From: Erythrophleum ivorense
Lineage: Eukaryota > Streptophyta > Magnoliopsida > Fabales > Fabaceae
NCBI GenBank assembly: GCA_026724425.1
Contig: JAIUCV010000282.1
Location: 558,001 to 622,000, forward strand
Reading direction: 5' to 3'
Length of the DNA stretch: 64,000 nucleotides
A program made the position numbers and the translations under genes. Under the pieces are notes generated by a model. The model was not told where the DNA came from and searched no databases. It saw only the letters and a program-made list of their open reading frames with translations. Positions 57,055 to 64,000 of this stretch are shown here, one piece after another (within the stretch, counting starts at the first letter, position 1; each line of letters opens with the position of its first letter).

Positions 57055-58139
57055 GGAATGGAGAGTGGCACAGGGATAAGAGTTTTGGTTTTGAGTTGGC
57101 TTTCTTTTGCACCTTTTTCGCATATATCTTTTGTTACTATTGGACCTAAACTGAAGATATGGTTGCTTGTTAGTTGTTATTGAAGATCTAGTTTTAGTTT
57201 TGTCATTAGAACTTATTGTCAAAAAGCATATTTTCAATTTAAAGCTATACATCACATGACTGGCTTCTTCAAAAAGTTTGCTTGCGGTTACATAATTACA
57301 TTGTTGAACTAGAATTCCATTAGCGTTGAAAATTTAGTCCTAAACGCATGGTGTTGAAATCATTGGTTATTATTGTTGAGAATTTTCGACAATAGGTTCC
57401 ATGAATCTTAACAGGGTAATGTAAAGTATATGGTGCCACATCTGTTTTTCCTCTCAAAATTGTCTTGTAGGGACTAGAAAGAGACCAAAGATTTGTTTCA
57501 ACTTTAAAATTCATTGTTCCTGAGGACTAATAAAAAAAGCTGGAGGTTTTTACTGGCAAGTGCAGTTGTACAATTGGAATCATTATTAATGGCATGATGC
57601 CATTTTCTTTTGTGATGACTTTCTTCCACATAAACTTTAGATGGAAAATTTTGAGTCTGGTCCTGCAAAGATGTAGGGTGCTGTTGTCATAAGGGGTGAA
57701 AGTCAGGGAACATAGGTAAATTTCTGTGGGAGGTAGGTAATATTTTAGGAGAAATTCATTAGTGCATATCTTGTGGGTGCAATATAGGGTTTAACTTTCA
57801 CGCCTTGTTTGGTGGACTTGAAAAGGTGGGAAAGGTGACTGAAAGGGAGAGAGAAAAAAAAAGAAAAAGAAAAAATAGAGGAGAGGGAATGATCTACCAG
57901 GGTGCCACATGCTGTGCTTTCCATTCAATTATTGACAAAGTTACTGTTTATTCAAGAAATGTCAGGTATATCACTATTTTACCCTATCAAAACACCAAGT
58001 CATCGAAGCAGTAGCGTTACTGGTTACACCCTATGTACACTATATGCAATAAATGCATGGCAATGGCAAATGGTTAATATTTTTTGGCCCTGGGATGATT
58101 TAATCTTTTGTTCCCTTCTCATTTTCATTCATGTGTTAT
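57055..58139. other. RPS5 3' region and intergenic DNA
   Basis: The RPS5 3' untranslated region should lie in roughly the first 150-200 bp; no perfect AATAAA is evident. The open frames at 57805-58165 cover A/G-rich sequence (a GAGAGAAAAAAAAAGAAAAA-type run at 57848) and match nothing. Confidence 0.5.
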
Positions 58140-60745
58140 TTCTTTTTTATCAAACATTCAAATAGAAAAGGTATTCTTATTTCTTTTCCCATCATACCAA
58201 ACGTGATTTTAAATTATAAAATTTCATTTTATTTTCATTTCTATTCTCTTAAAAAGTATTTTTATTCTACCAAAAATGAATCATAGGTGTGGAATTTACA
58301 TGAGACTTGTGTAAAGGTGAAATGCACTGATGTATGCAACTACTTCTCAATATTGTAGAGCTTCTAGACAATTGAACCTCGCTTGAGTAGTCCTTGGTCC
58401 AGCCTCCCTCTTTAAGGGATGCTACTGAATCTTGAGGACTTAGCCTTTAGTCTTCACTATTATGCTATGTTTGGTACATGAGAATAATTTTTATAGGAAT
58501 GAGAATAAAAATGTGATAAAATCTTGTGACCCTAATAATCTTTGGTATGGTATGGAGAGAAATGAAATGTTATTTTATTCATATGTTAGGTTAGATGAAA
58601 ATAATATAAGAGTGAAAAAGAAAGTTGTACAAATGACTATAGAGTAAATTTAACAAATCTTTATTAAGTTTTGTTGAAAATATAAAGATTTCTTCTTTAT
58701 TTATAAAATATATAGATCTCTTTGAAATAAAAGTTACTTTATATTTTAGTTTAATTTTAAATATTTTTGGGGAACAAAATACCTTCTATTGGAATTTTTT
58801 AGGTTTAAAAAAATTTATTTAGATGTAATAGAAGGTATTTTGATAAAGAATTTAAATTGGATTAAAATGTATGATAATTTTAATTTTGAAGAAGGTTTAT
58901 GTATATTTTGAAAATAAAAAAAACATACTTGTAATTTTAGTAAAATTCAAGTGAGATATATATAATTTATTCATGACTATAATATTCTTAGGATAAAGAT
59001 ATTAAAATATTTATTTTTATTATTTTATTATTATAACATTCTTCTTTATATTTTTAAATTGTAAGAAATATTTTTAATGCCTTTAATCAAAACATTAAAA
59101 TATTCACCATTAATTTTTTAATTCTCAAAAAACATTTTTTAATGTTATCAATACTAAAAAGGAATATTAAAATATTAAGTTTTATTGTTTTGAAGTTGTT
59201 TGAAGAAAATCACTAAGTCTGAAAATTCCAAAACTTTATAGCGGTTTGAAATTGACCAATTCAAGTGAAAAGAATGGTAAAATATCATTAGATTCTAAGA
59301 ATAGCAATGGCATTTCATCAATTTTACTAGGGGATCAAATTTCACACTTTGTGAAAATGTTTACATCTAAGAAATGAGATTTTCTTAGATTTTTATGTAT
59401 CAAACACGTTCAAAATTTTATTCTCATGAAAATGGGTGAAATGCCATTGCAAGGGAATAAAATTTTGAGTGTGTTTAGCGCATAGAAATCCCATTTTTTA
59501 GGTTGGGCATTTTCACAAAGTGTGGGAATTTGATCCACTAAATGTCATTACTATCTTTATAATATGATGAAAATTTACCATTCTATCCTCATGAATGGAT
59601 CAATTTCAAACTTCATAGAATTTTATAATTTTTGGACTTGGAATTTTTTAAAAAAATAAATTTAAAATATAAAATTGAATGTTTTAATATTCTTTTATAT
59701 TATTGGTAACTTAAAAATATGTTTCTTAAGAAAAAAATAATGAATATTTTAATTTTTTATTAAGAATATTAAAAATATTTTATACAAATTAAAAATATAA
59801 AAAGAATATAATAATAATAAAATAATAATAAATAAATATTATATATCTTTTTATGTTAAGAATAACTCTAAATCTCTCTTAGGTTTTGTTGAAATAATTC
59901 AAATCTCTGTTTTATTTTCAACATGTATATATATATATATATAAACTTCTTTCAAAACAAAAGTTATTTGACATTTTAGTTTAATTTAAATTTTTTATAA
60001 ATATATATTTTTTTAGACTACAAAAATTTAAATGAAAGGTATTTTGGTCAAAAAATTTAAAATTAGATTAAAATGTATAATAACTTTTGTTTCAGGGAAA
60101 TTCTATGTATATTTTAAAAACAAAAAAATTTATGTAATTTTAACAAAAATAAGAGAATGTGTAATTTACTAGTAGTCATTTGTTAAATTTTCTTTTTATA
60201 CTTGCATTGTTTTCATTTAGTCTAACATATGAATAAAATAATATTTCATTTCTTTTCATACTATTCCAAAGATAATTAAGGTTAGAAGATTTCATCTCAT
60301 TTTGATTCTTACGAAAATTAAATAGCAAGGGTTAGATCCTCAAGAGCTAGTAGCATCGTTTAAAGATTCTTATGTACCCAATGTAGCATAACAGTGAATA
60401 CTAAGCTAAGTTTTTAAGAGTTAGTAGCGTCGCTTAAAGAGCCAAGCTCGACTGAGAGATACATAAGTGAAGATCAATTATATAAAAATTCAACAATATT
60501 GAGAAATAGTTGTGTGCATCAGTGCTTGGGATGCAAGTACAATGACAGGCTGTAATTTTAGCTTTACACAAATCTCATGTAAATTTTACACCTAAGATTG
60601 GAGATTTACTTGGTAGAATAAAAAAATTTTTAAGGAATGGAAAGGAAAATAGAAATGAGAATATAATGAAATCATGTAACTTAAAATCATGTTTAATATA
60701 ATATAAAAAAATATTTTTATATTTGAATGTTTGTTAAAATAAAAA
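58140..60745. repeat. Large imperfect palindrome (arms about 1.3 kb)
   Basis: The left arm (58140-59425) is the inverted complement of the right arm (59453-60745) around a centre at 59439. Matching pairs, from outside in: CAAACATTCAAATA (58151) with 60720; TTTTTATTCTACCAA and GGTGTGGAATTTACATGAG (58260-58310) with 60580-60640; AACTA.TTCTCAATATTGT (58340) with 60495-60515; CTCAAGATT.AGTAGCATC type words (58420) with 60348; AGAAATGAAAT.TTATTTTAT and TCATATGTTAG (58557-58590) with 60225-60255; GGATCAAATT.CACACTTTGT (59334) with 59518-59540. Arms are clearly alike but diverged, with indels. No transposase frame exists. It may be an inverted pair of MITEs or one giant foldback element. A transcript would form a long hairpin. 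Confidence 0.8.
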
Positions 60746-62280
60746 TAGTATATAAATAAAAATAAAAATATATTTTTATTTTTAGTGCCAAAAAATATTT
60801 TAGTGCCAAAAAATATTTTAAAAAATCAATAGATATTATAATAACACAAGTAATATAAGAAAATAAATATTACTAAGTAATGATAGTAAGAAATAGATAT
60901 TGAAAGAAAAAAAATTATCCCTATTTCTTCCTTTTCACCGTGTTACCAAATGACCAGTAAGCCTATCGAAAAGGAAGTGTGACTCAAATATATTGACACG
61001 CTATGTGTGACAAGATTTTCTACTTGGGATGCCTAATTGGCAATTTTGAGTCTTTAATCCCTCTTGTAGACTCTTTTGGCAGTCATATTTTCGCTTTGAA
61101 TTCCCAATTTATCTCATAAACAACGGGTGGCCTGGGATCCAATTTGCATATATATATATATATAGTTAGGAGAGCTTATACTCTCTCTCGCGAGGGCTCT
61201 CCCATCTGCATCACGCGATTATAGTCTCTGCATGTTTGATTGTTTTCTTCTCTATAATTAGGGGGCTTGTTAGGAAAGATAAAGGGAAGTACACAAATGA
61301 TATATTAATAATTTTATATAGTTAAAGTAATTGAAATTATATGGTTAGGGACTCGAAGATCTATTGTGATTTTGACAATATAATTAGAGAAAGAGATTAT
61401 AATAGATAAGTATAATTGTTTCCCTTATATAAAATGTATTATACAATTTGACACACAATGAATAATAATGATTTTTATTTCAAATCTTGTGTTGCCAACT
61501 AAAAGAAAAAAACTCATATTGGCCCAGCGTCACATAATGAGTCAATGTCCAATATAGAATGATTGACTTGGATTTATTAGTAATTCAATCATATCTGATG
61601 AGAATAGGGCCAAGTTCCATTGGAGGCTAATTCTTGACATGTTGCCGAAAAAAGTTGTCCAAAAGAAAAATTCCTACGTACTAGAGTGCATGTATATGCA
61701 ATGATATATACATATAAGATCTACATGTCAAATTATGAAGATTAAGCCTTAATATATTGCATGTGAATATACTGTATCTACTTAAAAAATTTCTCAGATA
61801 TCAAATCATTTGACGTTCCTACTCGCACACCTGTATCTAAAAAGCATCAATCTCCTAATAGAAGAATTGGACAAACCAATCTTCGGAGATGGGACCAAGA
61901 TCACTAATTTGCTGAGAGATAGCGTCATCGTTGAATGGTATGAAACTTCGCTTCTCATATGCATCATCAATTATTCATGGCACATGGGAGAGAGATTCTG
62001 CTAATTGGTTATTGATCAAATCCTATGTGGGGAGAAAAAGACAAGCCATTAAAACTCACAAGGAGAACAACCTCATTTGGAGGGGGAAAAAACTCAAAAG
62101 GAGGTAGGAGATGCTGGGAATCTTTCTGGAATCCCATCTTTCCCCTCAAACAAATAGAAGATGAAATTCAATCATATCATAATTAGGGCAATTTATCAGT
62201 ATGAATCGGTCAAGTTTTGGACCTAATTAAACTAAATCGAATCAATTGGTTTATTAAAATATTAGATTTATAAAAGTTAA
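60746..62280. other. Intergenic DNA
   Basis: An AT-rich first part has a tandem pair TAGTGCCAAAAAATATTTTA (60783 and 60801). AT repeat at 61148-61162, followed by GC-richer CTCTCTCTCGCGAGGGCTCT at about 61180. A short frame at 61810-62004 matches no family I know. At 62190-62260 there are AATCGG/AATCGAATC words like those of the MITE family at 19840 and 48060. Confidence 0.45.
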
Positions 62281-62850
62281 GATGACGAATCTAGGCTGTG
62301 GTGCTGAAACTTTTGGGGAGAAACAGGATGTCTATCTACGTACTGATGGGGAGGATCAATTGCTCAGGAATACGAAAAAGGTGAAGGCCAATGAGACACG
62401 GGAAACGGTGATGGATGATCATATGGTTGATGGGTCAGGGAATGCTGACGACAGATTGGAGAGGTATACATGAAGTTGGAAAGTGAGCGTAAGGTGGTTT
62501 CTTACAGTGACCTACCCATTAGAGTCAATGGACAGCAAAACGATCATGGCAGTGAGGAGTACGAGTGTTACTGGGGGGTGGAGGGCTTTTTGGATGAGGA
62601 TGAAGAGTCCATGGGAGGTCATGGCGTGGAACCAAACCTGAATCAGCTATGTCCTTATATTCTTTCCTATAAGCAATGAGGAAAGAGTTGCGTTGTTAAA
62701 CCGTTTTGAAAAGCCCTCATCATGAAGCTTTTGGGTAGAAAAATGGGCTATAAATTTTTACAGGGAAGACTTCAAAAGCTCTGGAGTCTGAATGGAACTT
62801 TTAAGATGGTGGGACTGTGAGCTACTTTAGGATATGTTAAAGCACAAAAA
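62281..62850 (+). pseudogene. LINE ORF1 N-terminal fragment
   Basis: Open frames 62282-62473 and 62470-62679 give TKKVKANETRETVMDD then YSDLPIRVNG and NLNQLCPYI. Continuing past a stop, the + strand reads KALIMKLLGRKMGYKFLQGR then LQKLWSLNGTFKMV. WR..L..K.LGR..GY..L..R....W....G is the start of the DUF4283 region in plant L1 ORF1. The fragment is cut at about 62830, before the EGPW part. It has an internal frameshift near 62470. Confidence 0.75.
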
Positions 62851-63200
62851 TGATATCCAGAATAACTAAATGCTGAAGAACCACTTACCTCTAGCCCTTG
62901 CCAAACCTTAAAGCTTTTGTACCAAGGGTGTTTTCGAGCTCTCAATTCTCTCACTGATAGTGTTGTTGAGTTTTTAAACTCAAATGGCTTGGAGAGGAGG
63001 AGCTCCAGGACCCCTTGTTTAGAGCAAAAACCAGATATGCATCCTCCCATCAAGGACACGTCAATGAAGAGCCAAGGTGGGATGGGTTCAATGGTACCCT
63101 AAATTGCCTCTAACATGAAATCCTAAAGCTAGATATGGTGCAGAGGACCACTTTAGGTAAACTAAGGCAAGTTGCAAGATTTTTATCTTACAACTTGCAT
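62851..63200. other. Unidentified GC-richer stretch
   Basis: Opposed open frames exist at 62917-63102 (+) and 62772-63059 (-, 95 codons). Neither resembles a family that I recognise. It follows the LINE fragment directly and could be more of the same insertion or a captured gene piece. Confidence 0.4.
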
Positions 63201-63520
63201 CTACTGATTACATTCTTTCACTTGGTCCTTACACCATATCCATAATGATTCCAAAAATTTAGAATGCCCCAAATGTATATTCAAAAGAGAAAACTATATA
63301 CATGAATTGCAATGATAAATCCTATATAGGTGAGTATTACCTTCCATATATTATTAGAACTTCTTAAACACATCATAATTTAATGAATAAGCTTTATACC
63401 TATTCTAAATCCTCTTATTGTTATTATCATCAAAACATAAATATGTATATAAAATGAGAAAACAACTCAATACTTAATAAGAGCTTTATCATAAATGATA
63501 TATACATTAAAGGGCTCAAC
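63201..63520. other. Non-coding, probably 3' region of the neighbouring copia fragment
   Basis: Lies where the 3' untranslated region of the - strand copia fragment would be. No LTR ends or purine tract could be fixed. Confidence 0.4.
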
Positions 63521-63900
63521 ATGGAATCAAGTTCTATTCTAGATACATGATCCTTAAAAAATGTTGGTGGCATGCCTTTTTTTTTTCAAAGATTCAGCTA
63601 TTGTCAATTCAATGTTAATATATTTAATGGTAACTTCACTTTTCTTGACACATTTCCAAATGGCTAAGTACTTAATGTTAATGTACTTATTTTGACTTCC
63701 ACTCTTATTGTTTTTAACCAAAAAAATAATAATTGAGTTATTACAATATATTATTAATGGCTTAAAGATAGAATCCACAATTCTAAACCAAAAAGTAAAG
63801 CGCTTTAGTTATATATCATGTGAAGTTGCTTTGAAACTAGATATGAACTTAGGTTCTATGGTACAAGTAGCAGTTATTTACTTTGCACTCTTCTAAGATA
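63521..63900 (-). pseudogene. Ty1/copia RNase H C-terminal fragment
   Basis: Read on -, it contains KSAKQTVTATSTMEAEFIS then CFEATSH, IVDSIFKPLIIYCNNSIIIF, then NNKSGSQNKYINIKYLAI, VTIKYINIELTIAESLKK. This is the end of a copia polyprotein (families: STTEAEY.A, IYCDNS.A, KHID..YH, ADPLTKGL). It is nearly open, with stops only near the start. It is opposite in direction to copia-1 and does not match copia-1's own ending, so it is another family. Confidence 0.85.
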
Positions 63901-63923
63901 AGACTTTGTCGACAAACATAAAA

Positions 63924-64000
63924 ATAGATTAAATAAACTCAAATAATTCATCTAAATAAATAAGATAATTATTTGAATTAATAATTTATTTAAAATTTAA
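63924..64000 (+). repeat. Fragment of a copia-1-like LTR at the window edge
   Basis: ATAGATTAAATAAACTCAAA then TTCATCTAAATAAATAAGAT and AATTATTTGAATTAAT match copia-1 3' LTR positions about 40700-40775 in the same orientation. It runs off the right edge. It may be an internal LTR fragment or the start of a further copia-1 relative. Confidence 0.7.

Noticed and set aside
61810..62004. 64-codon frame resembling a gene exon
   Set aside because: No family recognised, no splice partners, surrounding DNA is AT-rich.

Overview
The window is nuclear DNA of a flowering plant, probably a eudicot. The evidence is a four-exon cytosolic ribosomal protein S5 gene with a plant-type promoter, a peroxisomal acyl-activating enzyme of a plant-specific clade, plant LTR-retrotransposon lineages (Tat, Athila, Ty1/copia), an Au-type SINE and many MITEs. 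The background is very AT-rich. I could not name the species. I found no tRNA, rRNA, CRISPR or prokaryotic feature.

Only two genes look functional, both on the + strand. At 49045-50694 is an intronless acyl-CoA synthetase (AAE5-like, 549 aa, C-terminal SRL peroxisomal signal). At 55058-57054 is RPS5 (208 aa, four exons). They are housekeeping or metabolic neighbours with no evident functional link.

Layout. 1-12050: a decayed Tat-lineage Ty3/gypsy element on the - strand, with its reverse transcriptase split by two LTR-like insertions (1643-4938 and 5115-7866). 12880-13390: a LINE ORF1 remnant. 14970-22740: a decayed duplicate ('copy A') of the region upstream of the AAE gene, ending where the gene should begin. 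It also holds a broken PXC1-like receptor-kinase fragment at 19215-19697. 22740-23249: a CACTA transposon end. 23772-41201: a Ty1/copia element (copia-1, +) with both LTRs, filled by a 5'-truncated Athila element (26866-35834, +) and the 5' half of a second copia (copia-2, 35835-39206, -). 41440-48985: 'copy B' of the AAE upstream region, carrying a hAT-type MITE, a foldback element and other MITEs. 49045-50694: AAE gene. 50695-54880: intergenic DNA with MITEs. 54895-57054: RPS5 and its promoter, with a SINE in intron 1. 58140-60745: a very large imperfect palindrome. 62281-64000: a LINE ORF1 fragment, a copia RNase H fragment and a copia-1-like LTR fragment.

The window is mainly a record of nested transposition, a segmental duplication and deletions around two conserved genes. 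I did not find a clear new biochemical system. The most unusual items are the 2.6 kb palindrome downstream of RPS5, the duplication that stops at the AAE promoter, and the multi-element nest whose structure one deletion can explain.
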